Assembly (NCBI GenBank): GCA_001598975.1
Contig: BBXU01000650.1
Location: 1-57,080, forward strand
Length of the DNA stretch: 57,080 nt
Source: Parachlorella kessleri
Taxonomy: Eukaryota > Chlorophyta > Trebouxiophyceae > Chlorellales > Chlorellaceae
Direction: 5' to 3'
Each line of letters opens with the position of its first letter. Position 1 is the first letter of the stretch. The notes under the pieces were generated by a model. It saw only the letters and a list, made by a program, of their open reading frames with translations. It was not told the DNA's origin and did not search any database. Below, one piece after another: positions 12,403-24,400 of the stretch. The position numbers and the translations under genes were made by a program.

Positions 12403-15400
12403 CTAGTCAATCCTGAACGTCTTCTTGAGCTTGATGACGAGCTTCCAGTCATCCTTACCCATGTCATCCCGGAACATCTCCTGCACGCGGGTTACCAACA
12501 TAAGATCAAAATGCCATCACAACCTTACCCCAGGAGGCCCACCCAATGCTGACTATGACTCAATGACGGCATCCATGCACTGTATGCTTGCAGCCCGACA
12601 GGTTTCAGGTGATGGAGAGCAAAGCATCAATCTCACCCCAGCTGCCTCTGCAACCAGGCAGCGACTGACCATCTGCACCCCGTATAAGTCACTTCCTCAA
12701 TGCTCGCAGACTGGCCATCACACCACCGATAGAAGCACCAGCCCACCCCACCTTCAGCACATTGATGGATTTGCGGCTAATCTTAGACACCAGCTCGTCC
12801 TTGAAGTCAAAGTGCCGCCCATACAACCGCTGGCTCTCCGTGGGGTTGGTCGCCTGCAAACCAAGGCGTTTGGCAGTAGGCGCCTTGCCGACCGAGGAGT
12901 CCCAGGCATCAAGTGCCACCGTGGGCATGAAAGCAAAGGACGGCAGCCACTGTGCCTCTCGGCAGTAGGGATCAGGAGTGGCAGGGCAGCAGGAAGTTGA
13001 GAAGCCGGAGCTGCTGATGGAGCTGCTGATGGTTCCAGCGCACCCCAAGGCATTTGCTGGATGCCTACCCTGGGCTGGTGGTGGTAAATAGGCGGGTGGT
13101 GCCGCACATTTACTGGCACACAACTTAGGGTTGCGACTGGCAAAACGGCTCAGATACCCTGCTGTTCTTTACTCACCCACTCTCATCACCCAAGGGCGGG
13201 GGGCGCCCCATAAGCCAGAGGCACGGAGGCAGGAGGCAGACATGGGGGTAACAAAGAAAGAAAGGAAGCCACTGGCCAGCCCACCTCGATCTTCATGGCC
13301 ACGGCATCACCCTTCTTGGCTGTGTCCACCGCCTTGTGGTCCTTCTCCATGGAGGCGATGCGGCCCAGGTCGATGCCCCCCTGCAGCACCCATCGGTCAG
13401 CCTCATCTCAGCGTCAGTCAGCAGCACACCGTCCCAGCCTTGTGTCCATTTGCATGAACGTGATATCGCCCAAATTCATGCTGACATGCAGCAGACACAG
13501 TGGCAGCCAATCCATGCAATCCGCGGTTGGCCGCACCAAACCCCCGAGCAGCCCCTGCGAACCCCAGCCTCCAAACCCCTGCCCCCTCCCTCCTCTTGTT
13601 GCACCAGGGCTGGTGGCACGCAGAGCCCCACTGCTGTGCCGACTGCGGCTCCGCTGTCCGACCCCTCACCACTCACTCCCACCGTAACATGCCAGTACAT
13701 GGACTCCTTTTTCAGGCGCAGCCTCCTGGGTGGGAGGCTCACACCCGCTGTGAGCCTCCGTGTGGCAGCATGCTGATGTTTGCAATCCCCTTCAACACCT
13801 TAACCCCTGCCCTCCCTGCGCAGCCAGCCTGACATCCCCTCCAACCCACCCACCTGTGTGGGCACACAGAGCGGCGTGCCGATTTTAGCGATCCCGTCCA
13901 CCACCTCCACCCCCAGCACGATGGGGTCCTTCTTGTTGAAGACGCAGGTGGGCATGATCTTGAGCACGCAGGGGAACACCGCGTCCAGCTTGGCCGCCTC
14001 CTGCTCCTCCTCCTTCACCTGCAGATGCCACAATGCGCAGAGCCGTGACAGGAGGGAGGGTGAGCATAGAAGGAGGGTGGCAGCGTGTGCAGCAGGGGCT
14101 GCGCCCCAACCAAGCATAGAGAGCTGTCGCCCCTTGGACCTCCCCCGTTTTTGGTAGCCAGCCATGCAAGCGAGACAAACCCACCATCCCTCACAGCAGC
14201 TGCCAGAGCGAAAAACCGCAGCAGGGACGGTTTGTCACTGTCAAACCTGGAGCTCAGCAAAGGAAAGTCGCCAGGTAGTACCAGGCCTATTCTGAGACTC
14301 CAGTGTAATCGGAGTCGGCCTCTGGCCCGCCAGCCAAGGAGGCACACAGAAGCCAGCCAGGGCCGCCAACGCTTAACCAACAGCCCGTGGCATTGCTCCT
14401 CAGAACCGCCGCACGGCCGACCCCGCTGCCGGGCTCCCAGGGCAGCGAAAGCGCCCCGCGCACCTTTTTGAGGTAGGCTGTGAACTGGTCAAAGAGGTGG
14501 TAGATGATGTCGGCGGTGAAGATCTTCACACCCATGGACTCGGCGAGCTCCCGCGCCTCCTTGGTGACTGCACTCAAGCAACCAACCAACCAATCGATCG
14601 GTTCGCTTCCCACAGCAACAGGCAGGGCAGGTGCCGTAGTTGCGATCGTGCTGGCATTGGTGACTGCAGTGGATGGCATGGGTACAGGCCCGAGGTGAGG
14701 ACAGGCCACTCCAAGCCAAGGCTGCCCCGGCTCCACAGCTTGGGTACTGCATGGTGTACCAATGGCAGGTGCACACTGGTCACTACATGGTATACATACA
14801 CATGACTGCTCCTCCTTGCCAGGGCCTAGATTGCGGGGGAGGAGGAAGCTTTACTTGCACGCTAGGCCAGCTTGCAGGGGAGGTGGAACCTGGCTGTGAG
14901 ACATGTGGCAGCACAGGAAGAAGAGGTAGGCTGGCGGCAGGGTGTGATGCCCCAGCACCACCAGGTAGCACAAGAGCTGCCGCCCCCATCACCCACCAGG
15001 CACATCAAAGGCGAGGATGACGCCAAACTTCTTCATGCCGCGCTCGATCATCACGTTGGCCCGCATCACGTCCTTCTTGTGCACGGGGCCGATGTTGATG
15101 GCCGACACCGCGATGCCCACATCGGGGGACCGCAAGAACTCCAGCAGGGCCTCTAGGGAGCCTAGCGTGGACGCCTGGACGCACACGCCCTCGCCTGCAT
15201 GACCATGAAGCGGGGTAGGTCTCGTGAACAGCTGTTGGGTTGGCCACTGTGGACATTGTCGCAGGTCTAAGCAATGCTGGGGCCGGCCGGCAGCAACTGG
15301 GAGCAACTATTGGGTCCTACAATGCAATGGCCCCAGCATGCCAAAGTTGTGTGAGCCTCCAGGCCAGCAGAACTGGAAGGGTCGAGCTTGGACTAAGCCA

Positions 15401-18400
15401 GCGAACCAGGAGCCAGTTACCCAGGAGGAGCAAACCCTGACCAGGGCTTCATCAGCGCAGGCACCTTTCCCGCCACAGCCGCCAGTTTACGCATGCCCCA
15501 TGGCCTCATGTACGCCCCATCCTCCGTTGGCGTGGCTGTTCCCTGTAGCGGGTCCCCCTTTCATTCTCCTTACCCCGTGCTCCTGTCTCGACCCCACCCA
15601 CCTGTCTTGTCCACAGATGAAAAGATATCTGTCATGTCCTCCATCACTTCCTCCTTCAGCGCCTCCACATCGTCGTCAGGACCACACACGTACAGCTGCA
15701 GCCAGGAAGACCCCGCGCACACACATACAATCAACCCCGGCTCCTAAGGTTTGGGTGGGCAGCTGTCCCTACACATCCACCCGCTGCTGTCCTCGTCGCC
15801 GGAGCATGTCGCAGGCAAGCAGTGTCCACTGCCACAAGTGTCACGGATCATATGAAGGCAGACTGGATGGCTGCTGTGGCAGCTCGCAGCCCACAGCGTG
15901 CACCGCGGCCGGTGCCATGTAAGGTTCCTGGTGTGCACACGAGAAGCCCTGTGCCGAGCCGCTCTCCCTCCCCCATGTGCGTCCCTCTCTGATCAGCTGC
16001 CACACCACAACGCCAATCGCCACATACACACAAGCAGCCCCACCTGGGTGCCAGCCACCGCCGACTCCAGGTTGTGCGCCGCTATCTTGACACCCATAGC
16101 TGCCCGGATCGTCTTGTGGTGCAGGTAGGACCCCTTCACCCGCAGCTCCTGCGAACCAGCACACAAAATGAAGCGGGCTTGTACACTTACAACTTGAGGC
16201 ATGTACTGTAGCTTGGCACAAGCTCTGGAGAGCAAGACACCACCAACAGGGATGACGCTGACTCGCCGCCCCCTGCTGGTAATGTCAACACCTCCCCACT
16301 GGCCTCAAGCTGGCGGGCCAACTGAGTACTAGCCTGCTGCTCTACAGCACCTACAGGTGGCCTGGATGAATTCCTGTGCGGGGCCTCCGAGCTGCCCACG
16401 CACCCGCACTCCCTCTACGACGTACGCAGGCACGCAGTGCCAGGCCCTAAGAAGCACTCGGACACTGAAACCAGTGCCCAAGCTCCTAGCAACACCGAAA
16501 CATCTCCCCAGCTACCAAACCAATGCTGACGGCCGCAGCAGGTTGGCGCCCGAAAAGTTCAGCTAGCCCCTGGAGCAAGAATGAGTGCCGGTGCCCGCTC
16601 ACACACAGCAACAAGCCTTTGCCTGGCAACCTACCCGCAGCGGGTGTGGTGTGAGCAGCGCCCGGCAGGTGGTGACGATGGGCCCTCCCAGGCCACACAC
16701 CACGATGGTGTCGCCTTCCCGCAGCTGCCCGTTCACCAGCACCACGTCGATCGTGGTGCCCAGACCCTCTATCTGCTTCACTTCCAGCACTGTGCACTGC
16801 AGGTGGAAAAGGAAGGGAGGGTGTACGTGTGTGTTAAACATCAAGTTGAACGCAGCCATCGCTCAGCTTGCCAATGCTTTAGCAGCCAGCATCTGAAAGG
16901 GCTGGTTAACAGACAAGCCAAGCACATGGATGCAAGGTAGCAAGTGCAAAGCTGATACAGACGCTGTGCCACATGCCCTGTGCGACACATATCCCCTCTA
17001 TAGTCCTGACAAGGGCAGGGTACCAGTAAACAACCACGATTATCACTGGCCCTTTTGAGCCACCCCAGGCCAGGCCCAGGCGGCCTGCTGTGCTGCGCTG
17101 CGCTGTGCTATGGCTTGCCTGCAGGTGGTCCACAAACATAAGCCGCTCCACCATCAGGGACTGCGTCAGCTTAACCATCAGCTGCAGCAGGTCGGGGATG
17201 CCTGCGGGGCGAGCAAAGCACGCACAGCAGCCATCAGTGCACGCTAGGGTCCGCAGGGCACGACAACCACGCTGGCAGGGCGCAAATGCTGCAGCGTCAG
17301 CTGCCACAGCGCCTACACAGCCAACCCCTCCATCTCATTGAGTGCTCAGCATGCACGCCGCTGGCAGCCTAGAGCCAGTATTGGGGCCCCGTCACAGCTA
17401 CAGTCATCCCAAGGACCAAGCGCCTCATCAAGTGAATGAAATGTCCAAAGCCACTCTTGGTGGCTGGGGTGGCAGAGGCGGAGACAGCGGCTAGCTTGGG
17501 GAGACAGACTGGTACCCATTCAAACTTCCTCGGCCGACTGCTGCTCACCCTCCCCCGTGACGGCTGACGTGGGCACGATGGAGTGGTAGGTGTTGGGGTC
17601 CCGGTTGCGCCAGTACAGCGCCACGTTCAGCCCCTGCTCGTTCAGCGCCAGAGACACCTGCAGAGAAGAACAAGAGCCAGGCAGGCACCAGGGAAATGAA
17701 TACATCTCAACCAATACCTCCCTGCCGGTGTAGCACCGGCAGAGAGGTCGGCTGCCCACAAATGCCCACAAACACACGTCGCCACTCGCTACCAAAAAAG
17801 GTCCAGGCAGAGCTGGGCATCATCCGAAACCCTCACTATGGGACTGCAGACTTCCAGCGGGGGGGTGCGCACGCCTAGCATGATCATGCTAGATGTGCAC
17901 CGGCCCAGAGCTGGCTGCACGCTCTGGAAACCAGCCAGGGCAGCACCCTAGCCGCAGTGCTTGCCTGGGACAGGCGATCCTCAAACTCGCGGCGGACATA
18001 GTCCGGCTGCCGTGCCAGCGAGTCCTGAATGGGGCTGTTGGGCACCGCCTTCCAGTCATACAACCTGCACACGCAAGGGCCGTGGCGGATTTGAGGACTG
18101 GGTAGGTGCACACAGCACAAAAGGGTGGGCATGACATTCGTTTCGTTGCAGGTGTGGACACAGGGGCAGCAGGCATGCAGTCCTGCAGCTGGTGGCAAGG
18201 GAACGCCGTGACCAGTACGGACCGGGGAACCCATGGAAGATACTGCAATCACCAGCCACACCAAAGGCCACACATAGCTGCACACACCACTGCTTCCTTG
18301 CACCCAGTATGCACCCGCCTGCCCACCCTTTGCACACCAGCCATGCCGCAGCCGCCGCAGCCCACGCCCTGCGCCCCCAACCCTTCCAAACACCCACCTG

Positions 18401-21400
18401 TCAACCTTGTTCATGGCGATAATGAACGGCGTCTTGCGCATCTTGAGCAGGTTGATGCTCTCAACCGTCTGCTGCTCCAGCCCGTGCATGAGGTCAACCA
18501 CCAGGATGGCAATGTCGCACAGGCCTGAGCCCCGCGACCGCAGGTTGCTGAAAGACTCGTGGCCTGCGAAGGGAGGCGGCCATGGTGGCATGAGCCATCG
18601 TCATGGCAGGGAGGTACGGGGAAGCAGCAGGTCTGCCCAGGGGGCTCGTGGCCAGCGCGCAAGGAGGGGAGTGTGGCTCAGGGCACCTCAAGACTGGAAC
18701 CAAGCAGCCATTGCACGACACTTGGCTGAGCCAAGGGATGTCAGCTATGGTCAGCATGCAACCCCACCCAGCAATGTGGGCATTGCAGGCTGCGCCTCAT
18801 GCCCGCCCTCCGCACGGTGCACCTCACACACGACTTTGCAAACCGACCTCCCAAGGCGCGATGCGGATCACCTGGTGTGTCGATGACTAGCAGGCCTGGC
18901 AGCTTTAGCTCAAACTGGCGGCCCTTGCGAAGGTCCTCAGTCCGTGTCCGCAGAGCGTCTGCAAGCAGGCATTCCTCATGCCATCTCACAACAGACCACA
19001 CGAGGAGGGATTTGACCCATTTCATGGCCCAGGTTGGAACTGTCCGAACCCTGGCATGCACAGAGAAATAGCAGCAGACTAATCCTGCCAAGGAACAGCC
19101 CACATTGGTCAGCAATGCTGCTTAGGAACCAACTGTGCCTGTCAAACAGAAGACAGAAAAAGAGCATGTCACAACCGCTGAGCGGTGCTGGGCAAGGCAG
19201 GCCAGCCACGCGGCGGGCAGCGTGCCTGCTGGGATGTACGTTGCGCCGATCTGCTGCGTGATGCCTCCCGCCTCCCCGTCCTGCACGTTGGTCCGCCGGA
19301 TATTGTCCAGGATCTTGGTCTTGCCTGCAGGCCAGCAATACTCGCCATGAGCCGACAAATGCAGGTGGGGAACCTGGCAACCCAAGCCAGTCTGACGGCC
19401 GCCTGAAGCCTGTTCAATACCCATACAGGGAGCACACACAAGGCAGCGCTTGAGATGCTGGATTGGACATAGAGCTCACAGTAGGACCACGGGTTTCACA
19501 AGCCACACCAGGCACTAGGCCGTTCTCCTTTGTTGAGGTGATATGCGCACCTGTATCCACGTGGCCTAGGATGCAGCAGATGGGTGACCGGAGGTCCTTG
19601 GGGTCCCGGTGTGCAAGAGCAGCCTGCAGCCAGCGATGACATAGCCAGTAAACTGCTCAGCTGTCAAAGACAACTGTGGTCAAGGCCACCAAATCTCAAG
19701 CAGAAGCCTCGTGCAGGTAGCACGAGCCAGTCAGCAGGATGTTACCAGGCTGGTGATGTAATACTGGCAGCTGCAGGGGTCTGCCACACCAGGGCGCCAT
19801 GGACGCATGCTTGCGAAGCCAAGCTGGGGGCTACTCCTCCGCTCCCTTCCACTTTAAGACAGACCGATAAAAGTACAGCACGCAGCCTTGGACAAAGCAC
19901 TCGAGCAGGCAAATCCATATGTCGCGCCCGCCCAGCACCCGTGGGATGCCAGCACCGCCCGCACCTGCAGCGCAGCGTCTCGCTTCTCCCGCGCTGCTGC
20001 TACTCTCGCCTCCATCTCGTCCTCCGAGTCGCTCTCCTCCTCGCTGCTGCTGTCCTCCTCGGACGAGCTCTCCTCCTCGCTGCTGCTGCCGCTCTCCTCC
20101 TCGTCAGAGCTCTCCTCCTCTGATTCATCTTCCGACTCATCCTCCTCCTCGCTGCTGCCCTCCTCCTGCTCCTCAGAAGACCCTCTCGCGTCCTCCTCCG
20201 CCTCGACTGCTGCTGCTGCCGCTGCCACGGCCTTGGCTGCTGCCGCAACCTTGTCCTTGGCTGCAGTTGCCGCTGCCTTGGCTGCTGCTGCACCGGCCGG
20301 CTGCTCCGCCTCGGAAGCTGGGGCGGGCGTGGGTGGCTCATCAAGCTTGCCGTTGGCCTGCGCAGCAAGCACAGCCAGCAGCACGGTTCTGGATGCGGGG
20401 GATGACCACACAGTAAACCACTTCAGCAGGCTACCTGGAGTCTTACCAAAACACCAACATTGCGAGTATATGCCTTTGGGCTAAAGTAAATAGTTTAAGG
20501 TTACACAGCGCAAGCCGGAGGAGCAGCATCATTGAGTGAAGGCACCACCCTTGTTTCAAGATATAATCGCTCATTTTGCTTACGCCTGCTTTGCTTTACG
20601 ACGCTCTGCGACGCACATGAGCCTCGCTGGCTCCGAAACTGCGTTTTCTGTTTCTTAGTTCTTAGTTCTGTTTCATACCATAGGGCACATGCCGCGCTCA
20701 CCTGCCCTGGCAGCTTGATCTCCTCCACGTCCATGGCTTCCCAGTCATCCACAGCTGCCTCCTCCCAGCTTTCTACAATGTTGGCTTCAGCAACTGCAGG
20801 CGACTCTATGGCAGCAGGCTCTGGCTGGGGGGCTTGGTCGTCCACCTGCACACAACACACAAATTTCCCTTGGCAAATAGTACCCCTGGCACGGATCCTG
20901 GCTACATAGGAGCGCATACTGAAAGTCGCATCTCCGTGCATGCATGAACCGATGCATGCATGCACAAGGGGCGGGAGGCCACGATTTCTTCGTTGACCGG
21001 TCGACCGGAACGGGTGGATAGGCTGCAATACTGACGGCGAAAAGCAAGAATGCGTACATAGAAAGAGTGAAGTGCTGCAAAAACGCAAACGACATGACTA
21101 GCATGACGAAAAAGCCGGACGAGCTAGACATGGACTTGCAGCGGTTCGAGAGTTTGATAGACAAGAGCGACCCCGAGCAGATGAAGCTATTGGAAGAAAT
21201 GAAAGCGCACACGCGACGGCTGCATCAGGCCAGGGGCGACTGGAATGTGCCAAGCACGGATAGAAATTGGAACTCGAGCAAGCTGCCAGAGACCGCGAGG
21301 CCTCCCATCGAAGACGACTCATATAGGTCAGAATAAGGTTTCAGTGCAAAACAAAGCGTGTGTTTGCAGCCGACCAGCAACCTAGAACGACATGTGCTCC

Positions 21401-24400
21401 CTGGTTGCAGGGCCTACAAGCTGCACCTTGAGCAAGAAAAGCGGCACGCGACTCTCCTGCTGCAAGCCCCACAACATCAGCCCAGCATCGGCTTATTACA
21501 GAACGGGCCCGTAGCACCCAGCCAGCCATCCTGACAGCGCCCCTTGTGCTACGGCAGCCCGCACAGCCCCGCCACCTTTCCCTAGTATAAGCATATTATC
21601 TACACATAAAAATGTAAAACCCCATTTCGCAAACCAGCCCGCCACCTGAACCGGCCCTGGCAACCCACCTGCATAGGCTCTGCAGCCTCTGCAGCAGGCG
21701 CTGCTGCTGCTGCCGCTGCTGCCGCTGCTTCGTCCGGCTGCTCCGTAGCGGCTGGCTGCTCACTCTCCGCTTGCTGCTCCCCTGCCTTTTTGGGTTGCTT
21801 CTTCTTGCGGTCATACACCGGCTTCTTCTTGGGGACAGCTGCAACGGGTGACAAGACAAGGGCCAGACCTGGATCTATGCGCGTCAAACCGCTACCATGG
21901 TCACCGCAGCTGAACACCACAGTGCAGCCTTGTACACCCGGCTCAACCTCCGTCCCACCCATGGCACAACCAAATGGGTGATAGGGTATACTCTCCGCCA
22001 TGCCTATCCTTGGCTGTGCCTTCCAGGAGGGCTCCAAACAACAGCCCCGGATATAATGCAAAGCAAGCCCACGAGCAACGCGGCCACCTGACCAGAGCCA
22101 CTAAACAGCTCAGCAGCACACACCACACCACCAGAGCGGCGTGTACGCTTACCAACTGCATCGGGGTCGAGGCCGGCCTGCCGCAGAAACTGCTCCCTTG
22201 CGCGTGCCAGCCGCTCTGCCTCAGCCTTGGCCTTGCCCGTCAGCAGCTTCCCTTCCTTCTTCAGCTGGGCCCGCCGCTCGGCCTTCTCCTTGCGCCTGCA
22301 GTAGCAACATCCGAGTTGAGTGCCAAGGGGAGCACCCACAGCCTCTACAGGGACGCAGGATTGCATCTATTACTTCAACTTTGCCATGCAGAGAAGCAAC
22401 TCCCAGCTGCCCACACTTCCAGTTAGGCGTTACTGACCCCGCACCGGCCCCCACCCCTTCCTAGCTGCTCGCCCGCTCGGAGCCGTAGTAGGTCTATGTC
22501 AAGGCCCTACAGTGGCCATCCCAGTAAGCCACAACTTCCGCTATGCAGCGCAATGCCAGACACCTGCGCTCCGCTTCCTCCGCCTTCCTCTGCTCCTCCT
22601 CCTCCCGCTGCCGCTCTTCCTCCTCCTCCTGCATTCCCCCAGCGATGCACCACCGGCTGCTTGCCTTGCAAATAAGTGTATAAGTTTGCCACGTGGCAAC
22701 CAGTTGAGCCTGCTGCAACGCAAAGGCCCCAAGTGACCATAATGGCGAAGTAAAATCCTTGGAGCAAGAGACAACAGCAGTTTCTCTGGGCTCAGGCCAG
22801 CTTAGCATACGCCCGGGTATAGTCCAGCTAAGTGACCGGGGAGCACTAAAAGTGAAGGAATCAACCCATAGAAACATTAAATGGCAACAACTCAGCCGAC
22901 CTAACCAGTGGCTTTGCCACACACTGTGCCGACCATAACAAACCAAACAGTCACACACGGGAAATCCCTGCCCCGGCGGCCACGCCTAAGAACACACCTT
23001 GCACCCACAAAGACAGAGAGACGCCCACCCTGCGGTGCTGCCCACCGGTAGATGCATCAATGCCTTGTAGGCTCTCTCAAACTCACAACACAACACTACT
23101 GCAAGAACCTGCAGGTAACCTACAAGAGCCAACACCAGCTGCATACCCGCTACCAGCCCCACCCACCCACCCTGCGCCGCTGCTCCTCCGCCAGCCGCTC
23201 CGCCTCCTCCTGGGCTCTCCTCTGCGCTTCCAGCGCCTCCTGCATGCGCCGCACCGCCGCGGACACCTTGGCCCCACCGCCGCCGCCGCCCTTCTTGCCG
23301 CCCTTCTTCTCAGCCGCAGCTGCAGCGGCTGCCGCTTCCTCTGCAGGAGGGCACACCCAGCTGTGGTGAGGCACGCCGCTTGCACCCCAGGGGGATTGCA
23401 CGGCTGGTGTCATGGCTCCCCTGGTGCAGGGAGGAACTCCAGGCTAGGAAAGCCAGGGAAGTTCGCTCACACCCTTGCGTTCCAAACGCGTCAAACACAG
23501 CAGCCTTGCACGGCATGTCATGCTGCGTTTGAACAGGGAGATGCAAGCAACATGTTACCACAGGCAGCCTACCTGCAGCCTCCTCTGCGGCTGCTTCCTC
23601 AGCTGTCTGCCCGCCAGCCTTCTTTGCCTTCTCCTTAGCCTTCCGCTTGGCCTTCCGCTTAGCAGCAGCAGACATCTCCTACACAACAGAGGTCAGCAGT
23701 TGGATAACCACTAATCCAGCGAGCCAGCCGAACATCAAGCTGTGGTATTCAAATGCCATAGGCATTACTATGGTCGTGCCAGAAGTAACGAGTCCTATAT
23801 ACAATGCAAGAAGTAGAAAGGCAATGAGACCATAGCTGATTGCTACCCAGAATGCACCCCCAATATGGGACAGGCATGTAGTTTCCAGGTAGTAGGTGAG
23901 AACCAGCCCCCAAGGGCCCCCCAACACAACATACACACACCACCCAAGGAGACCGGCAATCAAGAACAACCCAACCACAGCCAAATCAGGCCAAGCGACG
24001 CCACTCCCAGCCCCACACCTTATCCCCACCCTCGCCCTCATCGCCCTCTCCCTCTCCATCTGCTGCTTCGTCAGCCGCCGCTGCCGCTGCCATCTCGGTT
24101 GCGGGTGCTGCCGCAGCGGGCACCTGCTGCGCAGGCACAGCTCCCAGCTCTGCCAGCAAAGTATCCAGGTCTTCATCCTCCTCCTTGGCAGCGCCGCCCT
24201 TGCCTGCAAAGGAAGGAGCAAGGGGACACCACATGGAACTCGTTGCGGAGCTCCTACTTTCTACATTGTCTACAGGGACTGAGCTCTGTTGCACTCAGCA
24301 CCTCCCCATCAGATCCACAGCTTGCAAAAGTGCATAGAGGCAAAGCAGCCATGTCGATGGTACATTCCAACCTGGCTCTCACCAGATCCAGCCTTTTAGC

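Noticed and set aside
13418..13742. Long minus-strand frames between eIF5B exons 31 and 32
   Set aside because: They lie in an intron; the conserved domain IV sequence is already continuous without them.
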